NCBI RefSeq assembly: GCF_036237315.1
Contig: NZ_CP108356.1
Location: 1,488,001 to 1,552,000, forward strand
Source of the DNA: Streptomyces sp. NBC_01351
GTDB taxonomy: Bacteria; Actinomycetota; Actinomycetes; Streptomycetales; Streptomycetaceae
Direction: 5' to 3'
Length of the DNA stretch: 64,000 nt
Position 1 is the stretch's first letter; each line of letters starts with the position of its first letter. This document shows positions 8,692-16,583 of this stretch, one piece after another. A program made the translations under genes and the position numbers. The notes beneath the pieces are model-generated. The model saw only the letters and a program-made list of their open reading frames with translations, was not told the origin of the DNA and did not search any database.

Positions 8692-9725
8692 ATGCGCTGG
8701 AACAACCTGACCGACGGCCCGACGACCGGACCCGCCGCACTGTTCGGGGCCGACGCCGTCGTCACGCGCACCTTCGACACCCCCGAGTTCCGGGGAATCA
8801 CCTTCCACGAGGTCCGGGCCCGTTCGATCGTCAACCGGGTGCCCGGCGCCTCCCGAATGCCGTTCGAATGGACCGTCAACCCCTACAGGGGCTGCTCGCA
8901 CGCCTGCGTGTACTGCTTCGCCCGCAAGACGCACGGCTACCTGGACCTCGACACCGGCCTCGGCTTCGACTCGCAGATCGTCGTCAAGACCAACGCCCCC
9001 GAACTGCTGCGCCGCGAGCTCGGCTCGCGGCGCCGGCCCGTCGCGCACATCGCCATGGGCACCAACGTGGACTGTTACCAGCGCGCCGAGGGCCGCTACC
9101 GGCTGATGCCCGGGATCATCGAGGCGCTGCGCGACCACGCCAACCCCTTCTCGATCCTCACCAAGGGCACGCTGATCCTGCGCGACCTCCCCCTCCTCCG
9201 GGAGGCCGCCGAGGTCACCGAGGTCGGGATCTCGGTCTCCGTCGGCTTCACCGACACCGCGCTCTGGCGGACCGTCGAGCCCGGCACCCCCTCCCCGCGA
9301 GCCGGCTCGCGGCCGTCCGGGCCCTCACCGACGCCGGGATCGAGTGCGGCGTGCTGATGGCCCCGGTGATCCCCTTCCTCGGGGACGCTCCGGAGCAGCT
9401 GCGGGAGACCGTCAGGGCCGTCGCCGAGTCCGGCGCGACCTCCGTGACACCCCTCGTACTCCATCTGCGGCCCGGGGCGCGCGAGTGGTTCACGTCCTGG
9501 CTGGGCGCGCACCACCCGCACCTCGTCGCCCGGTACGAGCGGATGTACGCGGGCGGGTCGTACGCGCCCACCTGGTACCAGCGGCAGATCACCCGTCAAG
9601 TCCACGAACTCGCCGCCGAATTCGGCATCGGGCCAGCCCGGCGCGGCGCCGCGCGCGCGGTCCTCGTACCGGAACGGCCCGCCGGGCCCTCACCCGCCGG
9701 GGCGACCCAGCTGACGCTCCTCTGA
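8692..9725 (+). pseudogene. Rv2578c-family radical SAM protein (SplB-like), frameshifted
   Basis: It starts at ATG 8692 behind a GGGAGG site. The N-terminal part has the radical SAM cluster motif GCSHACVYC and the flanking FEWTVNPYRG and HIAMGTNVDCYQ blocks typical of Rv2578c/SplB-related enzymes. The frame stops early at 9357, but the natural continuation (RLAAVRALTDAGIECGVLMA through to TQLTLL) is in another frame and ends at 9725. The switch falls at about 9299-9306, where restoring one C (GCC to GCCC) rejoins both halves. Without that base, the product loses the second half of the TIM barrel. The lesion is a sequencing indel or a real inactivation. A perfect SOS box lies just upstream. 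Biochemical role unproven. Confidence 0.85.
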
Positions 9726-9837
9726 ACTCGGACGGCCCCCGAAGGCTCATCACATCGGGCCAATCAGCAGGCCAATCCCGCTTTCCAGCCGCGGTTTCCG
9801 GGACGATTCCGCCCAGAACCCCTGGCTGGGAGGCCCC

Positions 9838-11418
9838 ATGCTGCACCCCCTGAAGAAGCGCGCCGCAGTGCTGATGTCGATCTCCACCGCGGTCGTCGCC
9901 GCCGCCCTGGCGAGCCCGGTCACGGCCGCGCCCGCCGCGCCGTCGTCCGAGCGCGTGGCGCAGGCCGCCGCCCTGCGCTGGACCGGCTGCGCGACCTCGC
10001 GCTACCCGACGCTGCAGTGCGCCTCCCTCAAGGTCCCGCTCGACCACGACCGGCCCGGGGGGCGGCAGATCTCCCTCGCCCTGACCCGGGTCCCGCACAC
10101 CGCCGCCACCTCCCAGGGCCCGCTGCTGGTCAACCCCGGCGGCCCGGGCGGCAGCGGTCGCGGCCTGGCCGGCTTCGTTGCCGCAGCCCTGCCCAAGGAC
10201 GTGGCCGCCCAGTACGACGTGATCGGCTTCGACCCGCGTGGCGTCGGCAAGAGCGAGCCCGCGCTCGACTGCGGGGCCGGCCACTTCGCCCCGGTGCGCC
10301 CCGACTCCGTACCGCGTGACGCGGCCACCGAGCGGGCCAACCTGGAGCGGGTCCGCTCCTTCACCGTGTCCTGCCGGGACAAGCACGCGGACGTGCTCCC
10401 GCACATCGGCACCGTTTCGGCCGCGCGCGACATCGAGGTGCTGCGCGGTGCGCTCGGCGCGGAGCGGATCAGTTACTTCGGCTACTCGTACGGCACCTAC
10501 CTGGGCGCCGTGTACGCCAAACTGCACCCCACCCGCGTGCACCGGCTGGTCATGGACTCCGTGGTCGACCCGAGCGGGGTCTGGTACCAGGACAACCTCG
10601 CCCAGGACCAGGCCTTCGACGCCCGCCACAAGGCCTTCCTGGCCTGGGTGGCCCAGCACGACGCCACCTACCGGCTCGGCACCGACCCGACGCGGGTCGA
10701 GGAGCGCTGGTACGAGATGCGCGACGCGGTGCGCAAGACCCCGGCGGGCGGCAAGGTCGGCCCGTCCGAGCTGGAGGACACCTTCATGCCGGGCGGCTAC
10801 TACAACGGCTACTGGCCGAACCTCGCGGCGGCCTTCGCCGCGTACGCGGTGGACAAGGACGCGAAGCCGCTGGTGGCGGCGTACGAGCGGTTCGGCGCGG
10901 TGGAGCCCTCCGCGGGCAACGCGTACAGCGTGTACACGGCGGTGCAGTGCCGGGACTCGGCGTGGCCGCGGGACTGGAACGTGTGGCGCGCGGACATGTG
11001 GCGCACGCACGCCAAGGCGCCGTTCATGACCTGGAACAACGCCTGGTACAACGCCCCCTGCGCCTTCTGGCCGACGGCGCCGCTCCAGGCGCCGGACGTG
11101 ACCAACGCGGCGCTCCCGCCCGCCCTCCTGCTCCAGGCGACGGAGGACGCGGCGACTCCCTTCGGCGGGGTGCTCAGCATGCGGGACAAGCTGAAGGGCG
11201 CGGCCCTGGTGGTCGAGGAGGGCGGCGGCAACCACGGCATCTCGCTGGCCGGCAACAAGTGCCTGGACGAGAAGGTGGCGGCGTACCTGAAGACGGGCGC
11301 GGCCTCGGACGCCACCTGCCCGGCCCAGCCGGCCCCGACCCCGGCCGCGGCGACCCGCGCCGTCTCCCCTTCGGCGGGCGGCGCGGCCCTGCACGGCCTG
11401 CTGGGCTTCCGGGGCTAG
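9838..11418 (+). CDS. Secreted alpha/beta hydrolase, S33 tripeptidyl-aminopeptidase type
   Basis: A 526-residue protein with a Sec signal peptide: basic KKR, hydrophobic core to about residue 27 and probable cleavage after VTAAPA. The S33 TAP/SlpD pattern follows: LLVNPGGPGGSG (oxyanion region, about 97-107), GFDPRGVGKS (130-139), nucleophile Ser217 in GYSYGTYLG, an acid in ATEDAATPF and a His in GGNHG. Streptomycete members cleave N-terminal tripeptides from extracellular proteins. Cysteines at 51, 61, 145 and 179 fit disulfides. The A/P-rich C-terminal tail is less conserved. Two GGCCAATC copies 12 bases apart (9758 and 9770) lie in its upstream region. Confidence 0.92.
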   Translation: MLHPLKKRAAVLMSISTAVVAAALASPVTAAPAAPSSERVAQAAALRWTGCATSRYPTLQCASLKVPLDHDRPGGRQISLALTRVPHTAATSQGPLLVNPGGPGGSGRGLAGFVAAALPKDVAAQYDVIGFDPRGVGKSEPALDCGAGHFAPVRPDSVPRDAATERANLERVRSFTVSCRDKHADVLPHIGTVSAARDIEVLRGALGAERISYFGYSYGTYLGAVYAKLHPTRVHRLVMDSVVDPSGVWYQDNLAQDQAFDARHKAFLAWVAQHDATYRLGTDPTRVEERWYEMRDAVRKTPAGGKVGPSELEDTFMPGGYYNGYWPNLAAAFAAYAVDKDAKPLVAAYERFGAVEPSAGNAYSVYTAVQCRDSAWPRDWNVWRADMWRTHAKAPFMTWNNAWYNAPCAFWPTAPLQAPDVTNAALPPALLLQATEDAATPFGGVLSMRDKLKGAALVVEEGGGNHGISLAGNKCLDEKVAAYLKTGAASDATCPAQPAPTPAAATRAVSPSAGGAALHGLLGFRG

Positions 11419-11482
11419 GCCGCGCCTTTCGGACCGGGCCGGGGTCGGGGGTTGCCGGCCCGGCCGGGTCCGGGCGCGCGCC

Positions 11483-11564
11483 GGGGCGTCTCCTCGGGCG
11501 TCGAACGTGTCGAGGGGTCGGAGGGCCGAGCGCGGTTGCGTTCGACGCCCTGCGGGGACGCCCC
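11483..11564. terminator. Large hairpin between convergent genes
   Basis: Two arms of about 24 bases, 11483-11506 and 11540-11564, are complementary except for a small internal mismatch. The outer stem is GGGGCGTC against GACGCCCC and the inner stem is GGGCGTCGAAC against GTTCGACGCCC. It sits between the stop of the S33 gene (11418) and the stop of the leftward membrane gene (11624), so it is probably a bidirectional terminator, though there is no U run. Confidence 0.5.
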
Positions 11565-11623
11565 GACACACACCCGGCCCCGGCCGAGCCGGCGGGGAGT
11601 GGTCCGAGGCGGCGGACACGGCT

Positions 11624-11935
11624 CTAGGAGGCGCCGGACGTGTTGCCCCGGTCGGCTCGCAGAAAGCGCACCAGCCGGGTGATGCCGTAGCCGAGGAGCC
11701 AGGGCAGCAGGGTGATGGCCTCCCACTCCCAGCTGTCCAGGGGCAGCACCATCGACACCCCCAGGACCCCGACCGGCAGGACGGGCAGCAGCCACGACCA
11801 CAGCCGCGGCCACAGGCCCGGCCTGCGGGCGCACCACACGCCCATGCCGGCCATCAGGAACGGACCGAACGGAACCCAGAACACGACCGGGATGAAGAAC
11901 ACCACCCACCACTCGTCCGAATACCCGAACATCAT
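11624..11935 (-). CDS. Small hypothetical membrane protein
   Basis: A 103-residue product from ATG 11935 (MMFGYSDEWWVVFFIPVVFW), preceded by GGGGAC. There are three or four hydrophobic stretches: about residues 8-32 (rich in W and F), one around WLLPVLPVGVLGVSMVLPL and one around ITLLPWLLGYGITRLV. The C-terminus is basic then polar (RADRGNTSGAS). I do not recognise a family. It is the last gene of a leftward group after HEAT and RidA-like genes, but an 80-base gap separates it from RidA. Confidence 0.6.
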   Translation of the reverse strand: MMFGYSDEWWVVFFIPVVFWVPFGPFLMAGMGVWCARRPGLWPRLWSWLLPVLPVGVLGVSMVLPLDSWEWEAITLLPWLLGYGITRLVRFLRADRGNTSGAS

Positions 11936-12016
11936 CGGCGTCCCCCTGACGTCGTCCCGTCCCTGACGAGTTCCTCCCCCGCCGAACACCGTTTGAACCT
12001 GTTCAGTTGAACTGGT

Positions 12017-12430
12017 TCAGTCCGGCAGGACCGCGAAGGCCTCGATCTCCAGGAGCAGTTCGGGCCGGAACAGGGCGGCGACCTGCACGGCCGACGAGGC
12101 CGGCAGCCGGTCGGCGGGGATGACGGCGTCGCGCGCCTCCCGGACCGCCGGGAGGTGGGCGACATCCGTCACGAAGTACGTCAGCTTCACCACGTCCTCG
12201 AAGCCGGCGCCGGCGGCGGCCAGGCAACGGCGCAGGTTCTCGAAGACCTGGCGGGCCTGCGCGGCCGGGTCGCCCTCTCCGACGATCTCGCCCTTCTCGT
12301 CGAAGGCGCACTGCCCGGAGACGGCGATGAAGCGTCCGGTGCCCCAGACGACGTGGCTGTAGCCGGTTCCCGGGCTGACGCCCTCCGGCGCCGGTATACG
12401 GGTGAGGTGGGATGCGTTCGATTCGCTCAT
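12017..12430 (-). CDS. RidA/YjgF-family protein lacking the canonical arginine
   Basis: A 137-residue member of the RidA (YjgF/YER057c/UK114) family, which forms trimers with ligand sites at subunit interfaces. Family features are FIAVSGQCAFDEKGEIVG, QVFENLRRCLAAAGA, VVKLTYFVTD and the closing LLLEIEAFAVLPD. True RidA enamine/imine deaminases carry an Arg in a PARSxV segment that binds the substrate carboxylate; here the segment reads LPASSAVQV, so Ser replaces Arg. Imine deaminase activity is therefore unlikely and a different Rid subgroup role is more plausible. It follows the HEAT-repeat gene by 13 bases. Confidence 0.88.
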   Translation of the reverse strand: MSESNASHLTRIPAPEGVSPGTGYSHVVWGTGRFIAVSGQCAFDEKGEIVGEGDPAAQARQVFENLRRCLAAAGAGFEDVVKLTYFVTDVAHLPAVREARDAVIPADRLPASSAVQVAALFRPELLLEIEAFAVLPD

Positions 12431-12443
12431 GGGCTGGATCTTG

Positions 12444-12995
12444 TCAGCCGAGCGCGCGCAGCGCCCCCGTCGCCGCCACCGCGAGGCGGGGGTGGGACTG
12501 GGCGCGGGTGAGGAGTTCGCGGGCGCGGGGGTCGGCGAGGGCGCCGAGGCCCTCGACGCAGGCGAGGGCCACCCGCCAGTAGGGGTCGTGCGGGGACAGC
12601 AGCCGGGAGAGGGTCGCCATCAGCGCGGGGGCCGATTCCGGGGCGCGCAGGGCCGTGAGCAGCCGGACGGGCTGCAGGGCGTAGGCCGTGCGCAGCGTGT
12701 TGGTGGCGAGGGCGGCGGCCGCGCGGGCGGTGCGCGGGTCGTCGAGGACGGCCAGCGCCTCGGCGGCGGCGGCGCAGCGGGGCGGGTCGCGGTGGTTGAG
12801 CAGCAGTACCAGGGACTCGAAGGCACGGCGGTCGCCGGCGAGACCGAGGCGGTACGCGGCCAGCTCGCGGGCCCACAGGGGCAGTCCGGCCGAGGTCAGG
12901 GAGGCGGCCAAGGCGTCGGGGCCGGCCGTGAGCAGGACCTCGTACTCCGGTGACTGTCCGGCTTCCGCGCGCAGGCGCTCCAGTACGTCGTTCAC
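12444..12995 (-). CDS. HEAT-repeat-like protein
   Basis: A 183-residue, Ala/Leu-rich all-helical protein made of paired helices of about 30 residues: WARELAAYRLGLAGDRRAFE, CAAAAEALAVLDDPRTARA, WRVALACVEGLGALADPRAR and others. The alternation of A-rich helices with D/G-R turns is that of HEAT or PBS-lyase-like repeats, which mediate protein contacts. No catalytic residues are evident. It is the first gene of the leftward HEAT/RidA pair. Confidence 0.7.
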   Translation of the reverse strand: MNDVLERLRAEAGQSPEYEVLLTAGPDALAASLTSAGLPLWARELAAYRLGLAGDRRAFESLVLLLNHRDPPRCAAAAEALAVLDDPRTARAAAALATNTLRTAYALQPVRLLTALRAPESAPALMATLSRLLSPHDPYWRVALACVEGLGALADPRARELLTRAQSHPRLAVAATGALRALG

Positions 12996-13414
12996 CCGGC
13001 CACCCTAGGGGCGTGCGGCGGCCGCCACGCCGGGTTCCGGAAGACCTGGTCGAGCGCCGGTTGATCGATGATCGATGATCGGTACATTTGGGCGGTACAG
13101 GTCACATCTCCGCGCTCTGGCGCAGCAGTTACCGCCGGGTTAATGTCCTTCCATACGTACGGGGCCGGCCTGGTGACGCAGCCGCCTCGTGCCAGTCGGT
13201 TCAGTACGACTTCACGGCGTGACCCCGGGACAGGGTTCCGCCGCTTCCGCCCTCCGGGCCCGCCCCCACCGGGCGCCTGCCCCCGGGCTTCTTCCCACGG
13301 CATTTCGCACCGTCACCCCCGCGCCGCCTCCGTGCGCGCCGGGACACGGCATCCGCGCGCAGTGTGCGCCGCGCGCGCCCCTCAGTCGTCACCCTCTTCC
13401 ACTGGAGTCCCTCG
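12996..13414. other. 419-base intergenic region upstream of the double HAD gene
   Basis: There is no convincing coding frame; the short leftward frame at 12992-13303 lacks any family pattern. It contains the 7-base tandem TGATCGA/TGATCGA/TGATCGG (13062-13082), listed separately, and a comparatively A/T-rich stretch at about 13130-13165 (GGTTAATGTCCTTCCATAC) that may hold the promoter of the 3-hydroxyacyl-CoA dehydrogenase gene. The rest is GC-rich and shows nothing I can name. Confidence 0.5.
13062..13082. promoter_or_regulatory. TGATCGA tandem motif, candidate operator
   Basis: Three head-to-tail 7-base units (TGATCGA, TGATCGA, TGATCGG). They include the 10-mer GATGATCGAT (13067-13076), which recurs in reverse orientation at 16288-16297 upstream of ccr. 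A shared site before two genes of one pathway suggests one regulator, possibly the TetR protein encoded between them. No binding data. Confidence 0.35.
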
Positions 13415-15214
13415 ATGGACCGTCCGTCCAGTCAGTCCGCCCTCCAGACCATCGCCGTCGTCGGCCTCGGCACGATGGGCACCGGCATCGCCGAGGTCCT
13501 CGTCCGTGCCGGCCGCGAGGTCATCGGCATCGACACCAGCGAGACCGCCGCCCGCCGGGCCGTGGACTCCCTCGCCGCGGCCACCGCGCGCTCCGTCACC
13601 AAGGAGCGGCTCACCGAGCAGGAGCGGTCGGACGTGCTCGCCCGCTTCCGCACCTACTCCGACCTGGCCGCGGCCGCCGACGCCGACCTCGTCATCGAGG
13701 TCGTCCCGGAGAGCTACGAGCTCAAGCAGCAGGTGTTCCGCGAGCTCGACGCCATCGTGCGGCCCGACACGATCCTGGCCACCGGCACCAACGCCCTGTC
13801 GGTGACCCGCATGGCCGCCGAGTCGCAGCGGCCCGAGCGCGTGCTGGGCCTGCACTTCTTCAACCCGGCGCCGGCGATGAAGCTGGTCGAGGTCGTCTCC
13901 TGCGTGCTGACCGCCCCGCCGGCCGTCGAGGCGGTCACCGCGCTGGCCCGCGAGCTGGGCAAGGAGCCCGTGTCTGTCGGCGACCGGCCCGGTTTCGTCG
14001 CCGACGGCCTGCTCTTCGGCTACCTCAACCAGGCCGCCGCCATGTACGAGTCGAAGTACGCCTCCCGCGAGGACATCGACGCGGCGATGCGGCTCGGCTG
14101 CGGCCTGCCCATGGGCCCGCTCGCGCTGCTCGACCTGATCGGCGTGGACACCGCCCGCACCGTCCTGGAGGCCATGTACGCCTCCTCCGGCGACCGGCTG
14201 CACGCCCCGGCCCCGATCCTGGGGCAGCTCTCCGAGGCGGGCCTGACCGGGCAGAAGGCCGGGCGCGGCTTCTACACGTACGAGGCTCCGGGCAGCTCCG
14301 CGGTGGTCCGTGACGCGCAGACCCCGGCGGACGGGGCCCGCCTCGGCGAGGGCCGTCCGGTCTCCTCGGTCGGCGTGGCCGGTTCGGGCACGATGGCGAG
14401 CGGGATCGCGCAGGTCTTCGCGCAAGCCGGCTTCCAGGTGGTGCTGGCCGCCCGCAGCCAGGAGAAGGCGGACGCCGCGAAGGCCGCGATCGGCAAGTCC
14501 CTCGGCCGTGCGGTGGCCAAGGGGCGGCTGACCGAGGAGGGCGCCGCGCAGACCCTCGGCCTGATCACCCCGGCCGGTTCGCTGGACGCCTTCGCCCAGG
14601 TGGACCTGGCCGTGGAGGCCGTCGCCGAGGACCTGGCGGTCAAGCAGGAGCTGTTCGCGGCCCTGGACAAGGTCTGCAAGCCGGGTGCGGTGCTGGCCAC
14701 CACCACCTCCTCGCTGCCGGTGATCGCGGTCGCCCGCGTGACCTCGCGCCCGCAGGACGTGATCGGCATGCACTTCTTCAACCCGGCGCCGGCGATGAAG
14801 CTGGTCGAGGTCGTCCGGACCGTGCTGACGGCCGACGACGTGCACGCCACGGTCCGCGAGATCTGCACCAAGGTGCGCAAGCACCCGGTGGACTGCGGGG
14901 ACCGGGCCGGTTTCATCGTGAACGCGCTGCTGTTCCCGTACCTCAACAACGCGATCAAGATGGTCGAGCAGCACTACGCCGGCATCGACCAGATCGACGC
15001 GGCGATGAAGCTGGGCGGCGGCTACCCGATGGGGCCCTTCGAGCTCCTCGACGTGGTCGGGCTCGACGTGTCGCTGGCCATCGAGAAGGTCCTCCACAAG
15101 GAGTTCCGCGACCCGGGCCTGGCCCCGTCCCCGCTGCTGGAGCACCTGGTGGCGGCGGGCTGCCTGGGCCGGAAGACCGGTCGCGGATTCCGTGAGTACG
15201 CCGCCCGCCGGTAA
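13415..15214 (+). CDS. 3-hydroxyacyl-CoA dehydrogenase, two fused full-length domains
   Basis: A 599-residue protein from ATG 13415. Two complete NAD-binding plus C-terminal HAD modules are fused in tandem: IAVVGLGTMGTGIAEV near residue 10 and VAGSGTMASGIAQVF near 325. Each has a HFFNPAPAMKLVEVV segment with the conserved catalytic His-Phe-Phe-Asn, and each ends in a GR(G)FY/FREY motif. The likely reaction is (S)-3-hydroxybutyryl-CoA to acetoacetyl-CoA, feeding crotonyl-CoA to the ccr enzyme nearby. Within the HFFNPAP region the two halves share 47 identical bases (13851-13897 and 14769-14815), so they arose from, or are homogenised by, duplication. Single-domain enzymes are about 290 residues. 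Confidence 0.92.
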   Translation: MDRPSSQSALQTIAVVGLGTMGTGIAEVLVRAGREVIGIDTSETAARRAVDSLAAATARSVTKERLTEQERSDVLARFRTYSDLAAAADADLVIEVVPESYELKQQVFRELDAIVRPDTILATGTNALSVTRMAAESQRPERVLGLHFFNPAPAMKLVEVVSCVLTAPPAVEAVTALARELGKEPVSVGDRPGFVADGLLFGYLNQAAAMYESKYASREDIDAAMRLGCGLPMGPLALLDLIGVDTARTVLEAMYASSGDRLHAPAPILGQLSEAGLTGQKAGRGFYTYEAPGSSAVVRDAQTPADGARLGEGRPVSSVGVAGSGTMASGIAQVFAQAGFQVVLAARSQEKADAAKAAIGKSLGRAVAKGRLTEEGAAQTLGLITPAGSLDAFAQVDLAVEAVAEDLAVKQELFAALDKVCKPGAVLATTTSSLPVIAVARVTSRPQDVIGMHFFNPAPAMKLVEVVRTVLTADDVHATVREICTKVRKHPVDCGDRAGFIVNALLFPYLNNAIKMVEQHYAGIDQIDAAMKLGGGYPMGPFELLDVVGLDVSLAIEKVLHKEFRDPGLAPSPLLEHLVAAGCLGRKTGRGFREYAARR

Positions 15215-15377
15215 TCGGTCGGGCCACGAGCCGGATGCGTGGGGAGGGCTGCTCGGGTCCGCCGGACCCTCACAGCGGACACACCCTCCCGAGCCCAGTG
15301 CGGGCTCTCCCCCGCATCCACCCCCCTCCCACCCCCCGCAGGCGCGCTCCCCTGCACGAATGAAGTACTTTCGCTCT

Positions 15378-16190
15378 ATGTCCCAGCCCGCCAAGACCTC
15401 ACCCCGTGCCGCCACGGCATCCGACGCGCCGGAGAGCGCGGCCGGCACCAAGGCGGCCGCGCAGCGGCTCAAGATGCGCCGCGAGCTCGCCGCGGCGGCC
15501 ATGGAGCTGTTCGCGACCAAGGGGTACGAGGCGACGACGGTCGACGAGATCGCCGCGACCGCCGGGGTGGCCCGCCGGACCTTCTTCCGGCACTTCCGTT
15601 CCAAGGAAGAGGCGATCTTCCCCGATCACGACGACACCCTGACCCGCGCCGAGGCCGTCCTCGACGTGGCCCCGGCGCACGAGCACCCGCTCGACACGGT
15701 GTGCCGCGGGATCAAGGAAGTCATGAAGATGTACGCCGCCTCGCCGGCGGTGTCGGTGGAGCGCTACCGGCTGACCCGTGAGGTGCCGGCGCTGCGGGAG
15801 CGGGAGATCGCCTCGGTGGCCCGCTACGAGCGGCTGTTCACCCGCTACCTGCTGGCCCACTTCGACGAGACCGACCACCACGACGGCAACGACGATCCGC
15901 TGCTGGCCGAGGTGGCCGCCTCCGCGGTGGTGACCGCCCACAACCACGTGCTGCGGCGCTGGCTGCGTGCGGGCGGCCAGGGGGACGTGGAGGCGCAGCT
16001 GGACCACGCCTTCTCCATCGTCCGCAAGACCTTCGGCAGCGGCATCGGCGCCGGCCGCACCCTGACCGCCGCGCCGCCCGCCCCGGCGGAGGTGCGCACG
16101 CAGGGCGAGGTGCTCGTGGCGGTGGCGCGGACCGACGCTCCGCTGGACGAGGTCATGCGGACCATCGAAGAGGCCCTGCGCAACAAGTAG
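15378..16190 (+). CDS. TetR/AcrR-family transcriptional regulator
   Basis: A 270-residue protein (MSQPAKTSPRAATASD start at ATG 15378; an in-frame ATG at 15360 would add six residues). The N-terminal helix-turn-helix is classical TetR: RRELAAAAMELFATKGYEAT, TVDEIAATAGVARRTFFRHF, then RSKEEAIF. The C-terminal ligand domain is long, followed by an A/P-rich linker and VRTQGEVLVAVARTDAP. Its place between the double HAD gene and ccr, and the shared GATGATCGAT motif before both, suggest local control of the ethylmalonyl-CoA pathway genes (inference). A strong terminator follows the gene. Confidence 0.9.
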   Translation: MSQPAKTSPRAATASDAPESAAGTKAAAQRLKMRRELAAAAMELFATKGYEATTVDEIAATAGVARRTFFRHFRSKEEAIFPDHDDTLTRAEAVLDVAPAHEHPLDTVCRGIKEVMKMYAASPAVSVERYRLTREVPALREREIASVARYERLFTRYLLAHFDETDHHDGNDDPLLAEVAASAVVTAHNHVLRRWLRAGGQGDVEAQLDHAFSIVRKTFGSGIGAGRTLTAAPPAPAEVRTQGEVLVAVARTDAPLDEVMRTIEEALRNK

Positions 16191-16220
16191 CGACACACGC
16201 GTGGCGACTCTCGTCACATT

Positions 16221-16250
16221 GGCCGCCCCCGGTAACGGGGGCGGCCTTTT
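16221..16250 (+). terminator. Rho-independent terminator after the tetR gene
   Basis: A perfect 10-base-pair stem, GGCCGCCCCC (16221-16230) with GGGGGCGGCC (16237-16246), a 6-base loop and a TTTT run follow the TetR stop codon by 30 bases. This separates the regulator from ccr, which must have its own promoter. Confidence 0.85.
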
Positions 16251-16285
16251 GCTTTGTCCGGCTTGCCCCTACTCACGGGTAACTC

Positions 16286-16297
16286 TGATCGATCATC
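16286..16297. promoter_or_regulatory. Candidate operator upstream of ccr
   Basis: A perfect palindrome TGATCGATCA (16286-16295), extended to ATCGATCATC (16288-16297), which is the reverse complement of the GATGATCGAT motif upstream of the double HAD gene. It lies about 290 bases before the ccr start and about 55 bases before the proposed -35 element. Confidence 0.35.
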
Positions 16298-16351
16298 GCT
16301 CATCCGCGCAGGTCAATCGGCAAATGAGAGAAAGTTTTGGCACCCGGTGCC

Positions 16352-16380
16352 TTGCTGAGTGACACGGGGTGCCATACGTT
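16352..16380 (+). promoter_or_regulatory. Possible ccr promoter
   Basis: TTGCTG (16352-16357) and TACGTT (16375-16380) are 17 bases apart and resemble a sigma-70-type promoter. An inverted repeat TGGCACCC (16338-16345) / GGGTGCCA (16367-16374) overlaps it and could be an operator. The remaining 200 bases to ccr are C/A-rich and show no frame or riboswitch I recognise. Confidence 0.3.
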
Positions 16381-16583
16381 GAATCTCGTCCGGACGTCCC
16401 CGCGGTCCACGCCCACTCGGCACGAACCGCGCCCCGGATGCCTGCGTCACCAGGCCACCGCACGCCCCACCACAGGCGTCGCCGCACCACCGCACCAGCC
16501 GGACCGACGGCACACCCACACCGCTTTACGCACCCCCCGCTCACCTCAGCGCACCCTCATCAGCGCTAGCCGGAGGCTCTACC

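Noticed and set aside
12992..13303. 103-codon leftward frame in the gap before the dehydrogenase gene
   Set aside because: No family features, poor start context, and it would overlap the HEAT gene start and the probable promoter region.
13382..15604. Leftward 740-codon frame opposite the double dehydrogenase gene
   Set aside because: It is the antisense of a conserved enzyme and contains no recognisable domain.
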